From Undibacterium paludis (GTDB lineage: Bacteria; Pseudomonadota; Gammaproteobacteria; Burkholderiales; Burkholderiaceae_D), in contig NZ_JAKZHX010000013.1 of assembly GCF_022568815.1 (NCBI RefSeq), forward strand, positions 124,001 to 188,000: a stretch of DNA of 64,000 nt, in the 5' to 3' direction. Below are positions 11,659-21,319 of the stretch, piece after piece. The number at the start of each line of letters is the position of its first letter. Position 1 is the first letter of the stretch. Under the pieces are notes generated by a model, which saw only the letters and a list, made by a program, of their open reading frames with translations, was not told the origin of the DNA and did no database searches. The position numbers and the translations under genes are program-made.

Positions 11659-11940
11659 ATGTCTGAGTCACAAGCGGTAAACCATCAGAGCGACCCGGTT
11701 AAGCGTGCCCGGCTACGGTGGCGAGCAAGACGCGGTTTGCTGGAAAACGATCTGATATTGACCCGGTTTCTGGACGCGCATGAGGAGTCCCTGACAGATG
11801 AGGAAGTGGATGCCTTCAGCCGGCTGATGGAATTGTCAGACAATACTTTAATGGATTTGATTTTGGCCAGGAAACAACCTGAAGCCGAAGTCGATCTTCC
11901 GCATGTGCATGCTTTATTGCGACGCCTGCAAATGGCTTGA
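11659..11940 (+). CDS. sdhE: FAD assembly factor SdhE
   Basis: A small helical protein (93 residues, DUF339/YgfY family) that promotes covalent flavin attachment to SdhA. The diagnostic RGxxE motif is seen in RARRGLLENDLIL, followed by the acidic region ESLTDEEVDAFSRLMELSDNTLMDLI. The start is MSESQAVNHQ. An upstream in-frame TTG, 36 bases earlier, is less likely. It sits between sdhB and gltA, the usual Burkholderiales position, and supports a role for the neighbouring SdhA. Confidence 0.93.
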   Translation: MSESQAVNHQSDPVKRARLRWRARRGLLENDLILTRFLDAHEESLTDEEVDAFSRLMELSDNTLMDLILARKQPEAEVDLPHVHALLRRLQMA

Positions 11941-12000
11941 GCATCTTTTATTTTTGTGTTTTTTTGATTAACGACTCACCTCTTATCTGAAGGAAGAGCC

Positions 12001-13305
12001 ATGACTAATTCTGAAACAAAAGCAACCCTTTCATTCTCCGATGGCTCGCCATCCCTGGAGATGCCGATTTACAAGGGCTCAATTGGTCCTGATGTCATTG
12101 ACATCCGTAAGTTGTATGGTTCTACCGGCATGTTCACCTATGATCCAGGTTTTATGTCGACAGCGGCGTGTAATTCTTCCATCACCTATATCGATGGTGA
12201 CAAGGGTGAATTGCTGTATCGTGGCTATCCTATTGAGCAACTGGCCGTGAACGGTGGCGACTTCCTGGAAACCTGCTATCTGTTGCTGAATGGCGAATTG
12301 CCCAATGCAGAGCAAAAGAAAGAGTTCGTCACGACAGTAACGCATCACACCATGGTGCATGAGCAGATGCAATTCTTCTTCCGCGGTTTCCGTCGCGATG
12401 CGCATCCTATGTCTGTATTGGTTGGTACCGTCGGCGCGCTGGCATCGTTCTATCATGATTCTCTGGATATCAATGATCCGCATCACCGTGAAGTATCGGC
12501 TATCCGTTTGATCGCCAAGATGCCTACACTGGTGGCAATGGCATACAAATACTCTATCGGTCAGCCTTTCGTGTACCCACGTAATGACTTGTCGTATAGC
12601 GCCAACTTCATGCATATGATGTTCTCTACACCATGCGAGCCATACAAAACCAATGAAGTGCTGGTGCGTGCGCTGGACCGCATCCTGATTCTGCATGCAG
12701 ATCACGAGCAAAATGCTTCCACGTCGACAGTACGTCTGGCAGGTTCTTCTGGAGCCAATCCATTTGCCTGTATCGCTGCCGGTATCGCCTGCCTGTGGGG
12801 TCCTGCTCACGGTGGTGCAAACGAAGCTGCATTGAGTATGCTGGAAGAAATCGGCAGTGTTGATAATATTCCTGAATTCATTGCTCAAGTCAAAGACAAG
12901 AACTCTGGCGTCAAGCTGATGGGCTTTGGTCACCGTGTTTACAAAAACTATGATCCACGCGCCAAACTGATGCGTGAAACCTGCTATGAAGTGTTGCAAG
13001 AACTGGGTCTGCAAGATGATCCATTGTTCAAGCTGGCCATGGCTCTGGAAAAAATCGCGCTGGAAGACGAATACTTCGTCAGCCGCAAACTGTATCCTAA
13101 CGTCGATTTCTACTCTGGCATCGTACAACGTGCACTGGGCATCCCAACTGCATTGTTCACCGGTATCTTCGCCTTGGCGCGCACAGTAGGCTGGATTGCA
13201 CAATGGAAAGAAATGATTTCTGACCCTGAACAAAAAATTGGCCGCCCACGCCAATTGTTTGTCGGCTCTGCCAAGCGTGATGTTCCTGCGATAGATAAGC
13301 GTTAA
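12001..13305 (+). CDS. gltA: Citrate synthase (type II, hexameric)
   Basis: Condenses acetyl-CoA and oxaloacetate, the entry step of the TCA cycle. The 434-residue protein matches the NADH-sensitive proteobacterial form, with its N-terminal beta domain ([16 protein letters not shown]-like segment) and [19 protein letters not shown]. Catalytic residues are in [41 protein letters not shown] and, near the C-terminus, the aspartate of [10 protein letters not shown] strong ribosome site (GAAGGAAGAG) precedes the ATG. It is followed by a clear terminator, so sucA starts a new transcription unit. Confidence 0.98.
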   Translation: MTNSETKATLSFSDGSPSLEMPIYKGSIGPDVIDIRKLYGSTGMFTYDPGFMSTAACNSSITYIDGDKGELLYRGYPIEQLAVNGGDFLETCYLLLNGELPNAEQKKEFVTTVTHHTMVHEQMQFFFRGFRRDAHPMSVLVGTVGALASFYHDSLDINDPHHREVSAIRLIAKMPTLVAMAYKYSIGQPFVYPRNDLSYSANFMHMMFSTPCEPYKTNEVLVRALDRILILHADHEQNASTSTVRLAGSSGANPFACIAAGIACLWGPAHGGANEAALSMLEEIGSVDNIPEFIAQVKDKNSGVKLMGFGHRVYKNYDPRAKLMRETCYEVLQELGLQDDPLFKLAMALEKIALEDEYFVSRKLYPNVDFYSGIVQRALGIPTALFTGIFALARTVGWIAQWKEMISDPEQKIGRPRQLFVGSAKRDVPAIDKR

Positions 13306-13363
13306 TGTTTATTTAAGCTTTCTGCCAGGTTTGTTGCTTAGTTGCAGATAAGTTGCAGATATT

Positions 13364-13395
13364 AAAAGCGAGTCCGCAAGACTCGCTTTTTTTTT
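13364..13395 (+). terminator. Rho-independent terminator of gltA
   Basis: AAAAGCGAGT and ACTCGCTTTT form a 10-base-pair stem with a 7-base loop and a run of nine T directly after it. It ends the sdh-gltA transcript about 60 bases past the gltA stop. Confidence 0.9.
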
Positions 13396-13520
13396 CTTCA
13401 GTAATTATGCTATGCTTCGCCACGAAAGTGATTTTTAGGAATAACTTTCGCGATTTAATCAAAAAACATATTTAAATGACATGCTTTTTGATTTGATCAC
13501 GAGGACAGTTTGAATTAAGC

Positions 13521-13620
13521 CCTTCCCCACAACTTGATGTGCAATCCGCTAACCGGTCAGGCCGTGTCGCGGAAGGTTAGATTAACCCGCTAATCTCGCG
13601 AAACGCGAAGAAAGGTGAGC
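13521..13620 (+). ncRNA. sucA leader RNA motif (candidate cis-regulator)
   Basis: The 5' leader of sucA can fold into several helices. An outer stem CCTTCC (13521-13526) / GGAAGG (13571-13576) encloses hairpins CACA/TGTG (13528-13541) and CGG/CCG (13554-13564), as in a three-way junction. Two more hairpins follow, AGATTA/TAATCT (13579-13596) and TCGCG/CGCGA (13596-13608). The last ends at the ribosome site AAAGGTGAG. A conserved sucA RNA motif in the 5' UTR of sucA is known from Burkholderiales and has been proposed as a riboswitch-like element. Position, host group and complexity match. I could not check the consensus base by base. Confidence 0.65.
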
Positions 13621-13623
13621 AAG

Positions 13624-16479
13624 ATGATGCAACAATATAACGCTAACTCGTACTTGTTCGGCGGCAATGCGCCGTATGTAGAAGAGCTGTATGAAGCGTA
13701 CCTGAATAATCCCGGTTCTGTTCCTGATAATTGGCGCGCCTATTTCGACGCCATGCAAAACGTGCCTGCCGTTGATGGCTCGGCCAAGCCTGATGTTGCC
13801 CATGCACCTGTCATTGCTTCATTTGCAGAGCGCGCGAAACAAGGTCCAGTCCGTACTATCAATGCCACTGGCGATGCTGAAATGGGGCGCAAACGTGTCG
13901 CAGCACAGCAATTGATCGCGGCCTATCGCTTTCTCGGTAGCCACTGGGCTAACCTGGATCCGCTGCAACGCCAGGAACGCCCGAGTATTCCAGAACTGGA
14001 GCCAAGTTTCTATGGCTTTACCGATGCCGATATGGACATACAGTTTAATATCAGCAATACCTATTTTGGCCCAGAAACAGCATCATTGCGCGACCTTTTG
14101 AATGCCTTGCGTGACACGTATTGCCGTTCCATCGGTGCCGAGTTCATGTACATCAGTGACCCGGCCGAGAAACGCTGGTTGCAACAAAAGCTGGAGGCGA
14201 TACGCTCCACACCATCCTTCTCTGCAGAAAAGAAAAAACATATCCTTGATCGCCTGACCGCAGCTGAAGGCCTGGAACGTTATCTGCACACCAAGTATGT
14301 TGGTCAGAAGCGTTTCTCTCTGGAGGGCGGCGAGAGCTTTATTGCCTCTATGGATGAGACTATCCAGCGCGCCGGTGAGCGCGGCGTCGAAGAAATCGTT
14401 ATCGGTATGGCCCACCGTGGCCGTCTGAACGTACTGGTCAATACCCTGGGTAAAATGCCTCAGGATCTGTTTGCTGAGTTTGAAGGCAAACATGGTGATG
14501 ACTTGCCAGCGGGTGACGTTAAATACCACCAAGGCTTTTCGTCTGATATCTCGACTCCAGGTGGCCCGGTTCACTTGTCCCTGGCCTTCAATCCTTCCCA
14601 TCTGGAAATCGTTAATCCAGTGGTTGAAGGTTCTGTCAAAGCGCGTATGGACCGTCGCGGTGACAAAGACGGATCACAAGTATTGCCTATCCTGGTACAC
14701 GGCGACGCCGCTTTTGCAGGACAGGGCGTGGTCATGGAAACACTGAACCTGGCGCAGACACGCGGCTATGGTACAGGTGGTACCGTGCATATCGTCATCA
14801 ACAATCAGATCGGCTTCACGACTTCTGATCCACGCGATTCACGTTCTACCCTGTATTGCTCCGACGTCGTCAAAATGATCGAGGCACCAGTATTGCACGT
14901 CAATGCAGATGATCCTGAAGCTGTTGTCCTGGCGACCCAGATCGCTCTGGATTATCGTATGGAATTCAAGAAGGATGTCGTGGTTGACATCATCTGCTAT
15001 CGCAAACTGGGCCACAACGAGCAAGATACACCTGCGCTGACACAGCCTCTGATGTACAAGAAAATTGGTCAGCATCCTGGCACACGCAAGATGTACGCGG
15101 ACAAACTGTCTGCTCAGGGCACTATCCCAGCGGATGGCGGCGATCAAATGGTCAAGGCTTATCGTGACGCCATGGATGCCGGCAAGCATACGCATGACCC
15201 TGTCATCTCCAATTTCAAGAACAAGTATGCTGTTGACTGGATTCCTTTCCTTAACCGTAAATGGACAGATGCTGCAGATACTGCAGTACCGGCAACTGAA
15301 CTCAAGCGCCTGGCAGAGCGTATTACTGTTGTGCCCGAAGGCTTCAAGCCACATAGCCTGGTAGAAAAAGTCCTGGGTGATCGTGCAGCCATGGGCCGTG
15401 GTGACATGAACCTGGACTGGGGCATGGGTGAGCATCTGGCTTATGCATCCCTGGTTTCTTCCGGTTATGCCATCCGTTTGACAGGGCAGGACGCAGGTCG
15501 CGGCACTTTCGTTCACCGTCATGCTGTTTTGCATGATCAAAATCGTGAGCGCTGGGATGCTGGTACGTATATCCCTCTGCAAAACATTTCTGACAAGCAG
15601 GCACCATTCACCGTCATCGATTCCGTTTTGTCTGAAGAAGCGGTGCTCGGCTTTGAATATGGCTATTCCACAGCTGAACCAAATACCCTGACTATCTGGG
15701 AAGCGCAATTCGGCGATTTTGCCAACGGCGCTCAGGTTGTTATCGACCAGTTCATCAGCTCTGGTGAAGTGAAGTGGGGTCGTGCATCGGGTCTGGTCAT
15801 GATGCTGCCGCATGGTTATGAAGGTCAGGGCCCCGAGCATTCATCTGCTCGCCCGGAGCGCTTCCTGCAATTGTGCGCTGACAATAACATGCAAGTAGTT
15901 CAACCTACTACTGCTGCGCAGATTTTCCATCTGTTGCGTCGTCAGATGATACGCATGTTCCGCAAGCCTCTGGTCATCATGACGCCGAAATCTCTGTTGC
16001 GTAACAAGGATGCAGGTTCACCTTTGTCCGACCTGGCCAAAGGCAGCTTCCACACTGTCATCGGTGAAGTCGATGAGAAGATTGATGCGAAGAAAGTCAA
16101 ACGTGTTATTGCTTGCTCGGGCAAAGTGTATTACGACCTGGTTAATGCCCGTAAAGAGCGTGGTCAGACTGATACGGCGATTGTCCGTGTTGAGCAACTG
16201 TATCCTTTCCCGCATAAGAGTTTTGCCGCAGAATTGAAAAAATTCCCGAATATGACGGAGTTGGTCTGGGCGCAGGATGAGCCTCAAAATCAGGGACCAT
16301 GGTTCCAGATTCAGCACAATATTTTTGAAAGCCTGGAAGACGGTCAGAAGCTTGCTTATGCCGGTCGCCCAGCGAGTGCCTCACCTGCTGTCGGTTACTA
16401 TGACAAGCATTACGCACAACAAAAAGCATTGCTGGAAACGGCATTTTCCAAACTCAAAGGCTTTGTCCTGACCAAATAA
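13624..16479 (+). CDS. sucA: 2-oxoglutarate dehydrogenase E1 component
   Basis: Thiamine-diphosphate enzyme that decarboxylates 2-oxoglutarate and transfers the succinyl group to the E2 lipoyl arm. The protein of about 951 residues begins MMQQYNANSYLFGGNAPYVE, the family's conserved N-terminal E2-binding segment. It carries GMAHRGRLNVLVN, the FNPSHLE region, GDAAFAGQG with TDP and metal contacts, and VVDIICYRKLGHNEQD. The C-terminal transketolase part has GYGYSTAEPNTLTIWEAQFGDFANGAQV-type sequence. The ATG at 13624 has AAAGGTGAG upstream. A GTG nine bases earlier is an alternative. It is the first gene of sucA-sucB-lpd and is preceded by a structured leader. Confidence 0.97.
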   Translation: MMQQYNANSYLFGGNAPYVEELYEAYLNNPGSVPDNWRAYFDAMQNVPAVDGSAKPDVAHAPVIASFAERAKQGPVRTINATGDAEMGRKRVAAQQLIAAYRFLGSHWANLDPLQRQERPSIPELEPSFYGFTDADMDIQFNISNTYFGPETASLRDLLNALRDTYCRSIGAEFMYISDPAEKRWLQQKLEAIRSTPSFSAEKKKHILDRLTAAEGLERYLHTKYVGQKRFSLEGGESFIASMDETIQRAGERGVEEIVIGMAHRGRLNVLVNTLGKMPQDLFAEFEGKHGDDLPAGDVKYHQGFSSDISTPGGPVHLSLAFNPSHLEIVNPVVEGSVKARMDRRGDKDGSQVLPILVHGDAAFAGQGVVMETLNLAQTRGYGTGGTVHIVINNQIGFTTSDPRDSRSTLYCSDVVKMIEAPVLHVNADDPEAVVLATQIALDYRMEFKKDVVVDIICYRKLGHNEQDTPALTQPLMYKKIGQHPGTRKMYADKLSAQGTIPADGGDQMVKAYRDAMDAGKHTHDPVISNFKNKYAVDWIPFLNRKWTDAADTAVPATELKRLAERITVVPEGFKPHSLVEKVLGDRAAMGRGDMNLDWGMGEHLAYASLVSSGYAIRLTGQDAGRGTFVHRHAVLHDQNRERWDAGTYIPLQNISDKQAPFTVIDSVLSEEAVLGFEYGYSTAEPNTLTIWEAQFGDFANGAQVVIDQFISSGEVKWGRASGLVMMLPHGYEGQGPEHSSARPERFLQLCADNNMQVVQPTTAAQIFHLLRRQMIRMFRKPLVIMTPKSLLRNKDAGSPLSDLAKGSFHTVIGEVDEKIDAKKVKRVIACSGKVYYDLVNARKERGQTDTAIVRVEQLYPFPHKSFAAELKKFPNMTELVWAQDEPQNQGPWFQIQHNIFESLEDGQKLAYAGRPASASPAVGYYDKHYAQQKALLETAFSKLKGFVLTK

Positions 16480-16486
16480 TGACGCG

Positions 16487-16513
16487 ATGCGACACCAGAA
16501 GCTGGTGTCGCAT
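16487..16513 (+). other. Perfect 12-bp intercistronic hairpin sucA-sucB
   Basis: ATGCGACACCAG and CTGGTGTCGCAT form a perfect 12-base-pair stem with the 3-base loop AAG, in the 61-base gap between sucA and sucB. No T run follows, so it is probably an mRNA-stabilising or processing hairpin rather than a terminator. It may set the E1:E2 expression ratio. Confidence 0.6.
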
Positions 16514-16540
16514 TTGGCTACCCGAATCGGAGAGTAAAAA

Positions 16541-17797
16541 ATGGCAATTATCGAAGTAAAAGTTCCCCAGTTATCTGAGTCCGTCGCAGAAGCAACCCTG
16601 TTGTCCTGGCATAAAAAAGTGGGTGAGGCAGTTGGTCGTGACGAAAACCTGATTGATGTGGAAACTGACAAAGTTGTATTGGAACTGCCTGCACCTGACG
16701 CTGGCGTGATCACGCAAATCATCAAGGGTGATGGCAGCACAGTTGTGGCTGGCGAAGTTATCGCGATTCTTGATACTGAAGCTTCAACAAAAGTAAGCCC
16801 TATGGAGGTGTCTGCTGCACCGGTAGCTGCTGCTCCAGCGACAGCAACACTGGTTGATGCAAAATCATCTGCTGGCGTGGCAATGCCAGCAGCAGCAAAA
16901 ATCCTGTCTGAAAATAATCTGACTGCAGCACAGGTTGATGGTTCCGGTAAAGATGGCCGTGTTACCAAGGGTGACGCATTGGCAGCAGTAGCCGCCAAAC
17001 CGGCAGCTGCGCCTGTTGTTGCACCTTTGGCGACCCCTGTTGCCAGCAAGCCGGCTTTGCAACAAGTCGCTGCACCGACGATTGCCAACCTTGGCGACCG
17101 CCCTGAAGAGCGCGTACCAATGAGCCGTCTGCGTGCCCGTATTGCTGAACGCCTGGTGCAATCGCAATCGACTAACGCCATTCTGACGACTTTTAACGAA
17201 GTCAACATGGCGCCGGTCATGGACCTGCGTAACAAGTACAAGGACAAGTTTGAAAAAGAACACGGCGTGAAACTGGGCTTCATGTCCTTCTTCGTCAAGG
17301 CAGCCGTTGCTGCATTGAAAAAATACCCTATCCTGAATGCTTCCGTTGATGGCAACGACATCGTTTATCACGGTTACTTCGACATTGGTATCGCGGTTGG
17401 TTCCCCACGTGGCCTGGTCGTGCCTATCCTGCGCAATGCTGATCAAATGACGATTGCTGAAATCGAAAAGAAAATTGGTGAATTTGGCGCCAAGGCCAAA
17501 GATGGCAAACTGACGCTGGACGATTTGTCTGGTGGTACTTTCTCCATCTCGAATGGTGGTACTTTCGGCTCCATGTTGTCCACGCCTATCATCAACCCGC
17601 CACAATCCGCAATCCTGGGTGTGCATGCGACCAAAGACCGCGCCGTGGTTGAAAATGGCCAGATCGTTATCCGTCCTATGAATTACCTGGCTATGTCTTA
17701 TGACCATCGTATTATTGACGGTCGTGAAGCTGTTCTGGGTCTGGTGGCAATGAAAGATGCGCTGGAAGATCCTGCGCGTCTGTTGCTTGATCTGTAA
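16541..17797 (+). CDS. sucB: Dihydrolipoyllysine succinyltransferase (E2)
   Basis: Core of the 2-oxoglutarate dehydrogenase complex, passing succinyl groups to CoA. The 418-residue protein has an N-terminal lipoyl domain with the lipoylated lysine in [14 protein letters not shown]. An Ala/Pro-rich linker and a peripheral-subunit-binding domain ([11 protein letters not shown]...GRVTKGDAL) follow. The catalytic domain ends with the active-site motif [13 protein letters not shown], containing His and Asp. The ribosome site GGAGAG precedes the ATG. It lies between sucA and a small membrane gene within the same operon. Confidence 0.97.
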   Translation: MAIIEVKVPQLSESVAEATLLSWHKKVGEAVGRDENLIDVETDKVVLELPAPDAGVITQIIKGDGSTVVAGEVIAILDTEASTKVSPMEVSAAPVAAAPATATLVDAKSSAGVAMPAAAKILSENNLTAAQVDGSGKDGRVTKGDALAAVAAKPAAAPVVAPLATPVASKPALQQVAAPTIANLGDRPEERVPMSRLRARIAERLVQSQSTNAILTTFNEVNMAPVMDLRNKYKDKFEKEHGVKLGFMSFFVKAAVAALKKYPILNASVDGNDIVYHGYFDIGIAVGSPRGLVVPILRNADQMTIAEIEKKIGEFGAKAKDGKLTLDDLSGGTFSISNGGTFGSMLSTPIINPPQSAILGVHATKDRAVVENGQIVIRPMNYLAMSYDHRIIDGREAVLGLVAMKDALEDPARLLLDL

Positions 17798-17830
17798 TTC
17801 AGGTTCAAAGCGCAAAGCGAGAATCATTCC

Positions 17831-18163
17831 GTGAATATCGCTGACGAAATCAAACGTCTGCATGAACTGCATCAGGCAGGAGCCCTGTCTGATGCAGAGT
17901 TTGCACAAGCCAAAGCCAGATTGCTGGCTACAGGCGACACTTCCACATCCGGCAATGGCCAAAACCAGGGTTTTAATCATCTGAACCAGTTTCGCCGGTC
18001 AAAAAATGACCAGTGGCTGGGTGGTATTTGTGGTGGTCTGGGCCAATTCACTGGACTGGACTCCTGGATATGGCGTTTGATGTTTGTCTTTTTCAGTCTT
18101 TACTTTGGTGCTGGCGTAGTGGCTTATCTACTGGCCTGGATATTCATCCCTGAAGAGGGCTGA
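17831..18163 (+). CDS. SHOCT-PspC domain membrane protein
   Basis: A 110-residue protein with two modules. An N-terminal SHOCT-like segment (IADEIKRLHELHQAGALSDAEFAQAKARLL) is followed by a PspC domain (WLGGICGGLGQFTGLDSWIWRLMFVFFSLYFGAGVVAYLLAWIFIP) with one or two membrane helices. PspC domains take part in envelope-stress sensing, and SHOCT segments are short oligomerisation or membrane-recruiting helices. It starts at a GTG 33 bases after sucB and ends 75 bases before lpd, so it is embedded in the 2-oxoglutarate dehydrogenase operon. No psp genes are nearby. The function in this place is unknown. Confidence 0.85.
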   Translation: MNIADEIKRLHELHQAGALSDAEFAQAKARLLATGDTSTSGNGQNQGFNHLNQFRRSKNDQWLGGICGGLGQFTGLDSWIWRLMFVFFSLYFGAGVVAYLLAWIFIPEEG

Positions 18164-18238
18164 AAGCTACGAGGCGAAGAATGGACTTCACGACTGGATT
18201 CAGCGCTAAATTCATCTATATAAAATCAGGATATTTTC

Positions 18239-19666
18239 ATGAGCAAACAATTTGACGTCGTCGTTATCGGTGGTGGCCCTGGTGGCTACATCGCCGCAAT
18301 CCGCGCTGCACAACTGGGATTTTCTACAGCCTGTATCGATGCATGGACCAATGAAAAAGGTGGTCCGGCTCCAGGCGGTACATGCACGAACGTAGGTTGC
18401 ATCCCATCCAAGGCGTTGTTGCAGTCTTCCGAGCACTATGAACATGCTGGTCATGCTTTCGCTGACCATGGTATCAATGTACAGGGCCTGGGGCTGGATG
18501 TGGCCAAAATGCTGGGCCGCAAGAACACCATCGTCAAGCAAAATAATGACGGTATCCTGTTCCTGTTTAAAAAGAATAAAGTCACTTTCTTCCACGGCCA
18601 CGGTTCATTTGTGAAAGCTGAAGCTGGCGCTTACGAAGTCAAGGTTGCTGGCAAGACAGAAGAAGTCATCACTGGTAAGCACATCATTGTGGCAACTGGT
18701 TCTAATGCCCGTGGCTTGCCAGGTGCTGCATTTGATGAAACAACCATCCTGTCGAATGACGGCGCGTTGAAGATTGCTGAAGTACCGAAAAAACTCGGCG
18801 TCATCGGCGCTGGTGTCATCGGCCTGGAGATGGGTAGCGTCTGGCGTCGTCTGGGTGCTGAAGTGACAGTGCTGGAAGCATTACCAACTTTCCTGGGTGC
18901 AGTGGATGAGCAAATAGCCAAAGAAGCACACAAGCTGTTTGTCAAACAAGGACTGTCCATCAACCTGGGTGTCAAGATAGGTGAAATCGTCAATGGCGGC
19001 AGCGATGTGACTGTCAACTACACAGATGACAAGGGTGCTGAGCATAAGGCTGTGTTCGAGAAACTGATCATCTCTATTGGCCGCACGCCTAATACCAATG
19101 GCCTCAATGCCGAAGCTGTTGGCCTGCAACTTGATGAACGTGGTTTCATCGCTGTTGACGGTGATTGCAAAACCAATCTGGCGAATGTCTGGGCAGTCGG
19201 TGACGTGGTACGTGGCCCTATGCTTGCGCACAAGGCAGAAGAAGAGGGTGTTGCCGTCGCCGAGCGTATCGCTGGCCAGCATGGTCATGTGAACTTCAAC
19301 ACCATCCCCTGGGTGATCTACACTTCGCCGGAAATCGCATGGGTTGGTCGTACTGAGCAGCAATTGAAGGCTGATGGTGTGGCTTACAAGGCAGGTACTT
19401 TCCCGTTCATGGCGAATGGCCGTGCCCGCGCTTTGGGCGATACATCTGGTATGGTCAAGTTCCTCGCGGATGCGACAACGGATGAAATCCTCGGTGTGCA
19501 TATCGTTGGTCCTATGGCTTCTGAACTGATTGCTGAGGCTGTCGTGGCGATGGAGTTCAAGGCTTCTGCCGAAGATATCGCACGGATCTGCCATGCTCAC
19601 CCATCTTTGTCGGAAGCGACCAAAGAAGCGGCCTTGGCGGTTGATAAGCGTTCACTGAATTTCTGA
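18239..19666 (+). CDS. lpdA: Dihydrolipoyl dehydrogenase (E3)
   Basis: FAD enzyme that reoxidises the lipoyl group of the E2 component with NAD. The 475-residue protein has the FAD-binding [17 protein letters not shown], the redox-active disulfide in [16 protein letters not shown], the NAD-binding [13 protein letters not shown], the second FAD motif [21 protein letters not shown], and the dimer-interface HAHPSLSEA with the catalytic histidine. It completes sucA-sucB-lpd and likely serves this complex specifically. A terminator-like hairpin follows. Confidence 0.97.
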   Translation: MSKQFDVVVIGGGPGGYIAAIRAAQLGFSTACIDAWTNEKGGPAPGGTCTNVGCIPSKALLQSSEHYEHAGHAFADHGINVQGLGLDVAKMLGRKNTIVKQNNDGILFLFKKNKVTFFHGHGSFVKAEAGAYEVKVAGKTEEVITGKHIIVATGSNARGLPGAAFDETTILSNDGALKIAEVPKKLGVIGAGVIGLEMGSVWRRLGAEVTVLEALPTFLGAVDEQIAKEAHKLFVKQGLSINLGVKIGEIVNGGSDVTVNYTDDKGAEHKAVFEKLIISIGRTPNTNGLNAEAVGLQLDERGFIAVDGDCKTNLANVWAVGDVVRGPMLAHKAEEEGVAVAERIAGQHGHVNFNTIPWVIYTSPEIAWVGRTEQQLKADGVAYKAGTFPFMANGRARALGDTSGMVKFLADATTDEILGVHIVGPMASELIAEAVVAMEFKASAEDIARICHAHPSLSEATKEAALAVDKRSLNF

Positions 19667-19724
19667 AACATTGCCAGTAACTAGGTAATTTGAAATACGG
19701 ACGTGTTTTTACGTCTGCACCGGC

Positions 19725-19768
19725 AACGCACTCTGTCCAGTAATGATGGATGGCGTGCGTTGTTTCTT
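19725..19768 (+). terminator. Candidate terminator of the sucAB-lpd operon
   Basis: AACGCAC (19725-19731) pairs with GTGCGTT (19755-19761), extended by TCCA/TGGA inside, and is followed by a T-rich GTTTCTT. It lies 60-100 bases after the lpd stop. Confidence 0.6.
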
Positions 19769-19817
19769 ACCTGCATACCTGCTATAGGTGGCACAGCAAT
19801 TTAGCCTTCCCTTGCCC

Positions 19818-20915
19818 ATGAATGTCATAGACTATTATCAGGATGCGCTCAGTCAGCGCGGTTTTCAGGCCGATGAGGCGCAAAAACGAGCGGTTGATCG
19901 TTTGCAGACAGCTTATGAAGAATGGGTGGAATATAAGGGCAAACGTGCGAACAAATTCACGCGCCTGATTACCAGGCCCGAAGTGCCGCGTGGTGTTTAC
20001 ATGTGGGGAGGGGTAGGGCGCGGCAAGTCTTTTCTGATGGACAGTTTTTTTTCTGTCGTGCCTGTGGTTAGAAAAACCCGTTTGCACTTCCATGAATTCA
20101 TGCGTGCCGTGCACCGTCAGCTGGATGAATTGAAGGGTGTGGCTGATCCCCTGGATGAGGTGGCACGCCGGGTGGCAAAGAAATACAGGCTGATCTGCTT
20201 TGATGAATTCCATGTCTCGGATGTGGCTGATGCAATGCTGCTGTATAACCTGCTCAGTGCCTTGTTTGAGAACGGCGTGTCTTTCGTCATGACATCAAAT
20301 TATGAGCCAGATACCCTGTATCCCGACGGCCTGCACCGGGATCGTATGCTGCCAACTATTGCCTTGCTCAAGGAGAAACTCGATGTGCTCAACGTGGATT
20401 CGGGCAACGATTACCGTAAGCGTGCGTTGGAACAAGTGCAGGCTTATCTGACACCTTTGAGTGCTACAACTGATAAATCCTTGCGTGAGACCTTTGCACG
20501 GATCGCAGAAACTGCGGATGAGGATGTCAGGGTGGACATAGAAGGGCGTAACCTGAAATCCTTGCGCCGTGCTGGTAGTGTGATCTGGTTCGATTTTGCG
20601 ACTTTGTGTGGTGGTCCAAGATCACAAAATGATTATCTTGAAATAGCCAGCCGTTTTCATACGGTTATTCTGTCGTCTATCCCGCGCATGTCAGCAGCCA
20701 TGTCTTCAGAGGCCAGACGCTTTACCTGGCTGATAGATGTGTTTTACGACAACAAGGTAAAATTGATCATGTCAGCAGAAGTCCCTCCTGAGGAACTATA
20801 TACCAATGGCACCTTGTCTAACGAATTCCATAGGACAGTGTCGCGCATCATCGAGATGCAGTCCAAAGAGTATATGGATGCCGATCAACGCCAAATTACC
20901 GGGAGTATTACTTGA
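19818..20915 (+). CDS. zapE: Cell division protein ZapE / AFG1-family ATPase
   Basis: AFG1-like P-loop ATPase that in gammaproteobacteria acts on the Z-ring under low oxygen or heat. The mitochondrial homologue is linked to respiratory-protein turnover. The 365-residue protein has Walker A in YMWGGVGRGKSFLMD, the following HFHEFMR segment, and Walker B in LICFDEFHVSDVADAM, with SNYEPDTLYPDGLHRDRMLP as the sensor region. The start MNVIDYYQDAL matches the family. A GTG 30 bases upstream is also in frame, and neither has a good ribosome site. The next gene overlaps its stop codon. Confidence 0.93.
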   Translation: MNVIDYYQDALSQRGFQADEAQKRAVDRLQTAYEEWVEYKGKRANKFTRLITRPEVPRGVYMWGGVGRGKSFLMDSFFSVVPVVRKTRLHFHEFMRAVHRQLDELKGVADPLDEVARRVAKKYRLICFDEFHVSDVADAMLLYNLLSALFENGVSFVMTSNYEPDTLYPDGLHRDRMLPTIALLKEKLDVLNVDSGNDYRKRALEQVQAYLTPLSATTDKSLRETFARIAETADEDVRVDIEGRNLKSLRRAGSVIWFDFATLCGGPRSQNDYLEIASRFHTVILSSIPRMSAAMSSEARRFTWLIDVFYDNKVKLIMSAEVPPEELYTNGTLSNEFHRTVSRIIEMQSKEYMDADQRQITGSIT

Positions 20916-21319
20916 TGAAATCCCTCTCGTGCATATGTCTGGCACTGGTTTTGTTATGCCTGTCGACCATGCCTGCATATGCAACACCTGACAGTAATGA
21001 ACTGTCCCAGATCGTCAACCTGACTGCCAGCCTGGATCAGAAATATCCTGCGGGTAGTATCCGCACTGCCGAACAGGCAGAGTCAGCCTTGAAAGAAAGT
21101 ACCGCGACCCAGGTGCGTTTGCAAAGCTGGTATGAGCGGGCTGATAAGACATGCCAGGGTAATTTTTTTGTCAATAACTGCCTCAACGAAATAAAAGAGC
21201 AGCGTCGTCTGTATATTGTCGTTTTGCAAAGAATTGCACTGGAAGCAAAAGCTTTGCAAAGAAAGTTGCGTATAGACCAGCTTGACAGGGACTTGGCTGA
21301 ACGCCAGGCCAAGCCTTGA
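20915..21319 (+). CDS. Small secreted protein, function unknown
   Basis: A 134-residue protein with a clean signal peptide (MKSLSCICLALVLLCLSTMPAYA). The mature part is helical and charged, with the cysteines of TCQGNFFVNNCLNEIKEQRR probably forming a disulfide. A long basic C-terminal helix (RIALEAKALQRKLRIDQLDRDLAERQ) follows. Its ATG overlaps the zapE stop (ATGA-type junction), so the two are probably co-translated. I recognise no named domain. Confidence 0.7.
   Translation: MKSLSCICLALVLLCLSTMPAYATPDSNELSQIVNLTASLDQKYPAGSIRTAEQAESALKESTATQVRLQSWYERADKTCQGNFFVNNCLNEIKEQRRLYIVVLQRIALEAKALQRKLRIDQLDRDLAERQAKP

Noticed and set aside
12079-13254. Long open frame antisense to gltA
   Set aside because: Shadow of a conserved gene; composition rich in His, Gln and Cys is typical of antisense frames.
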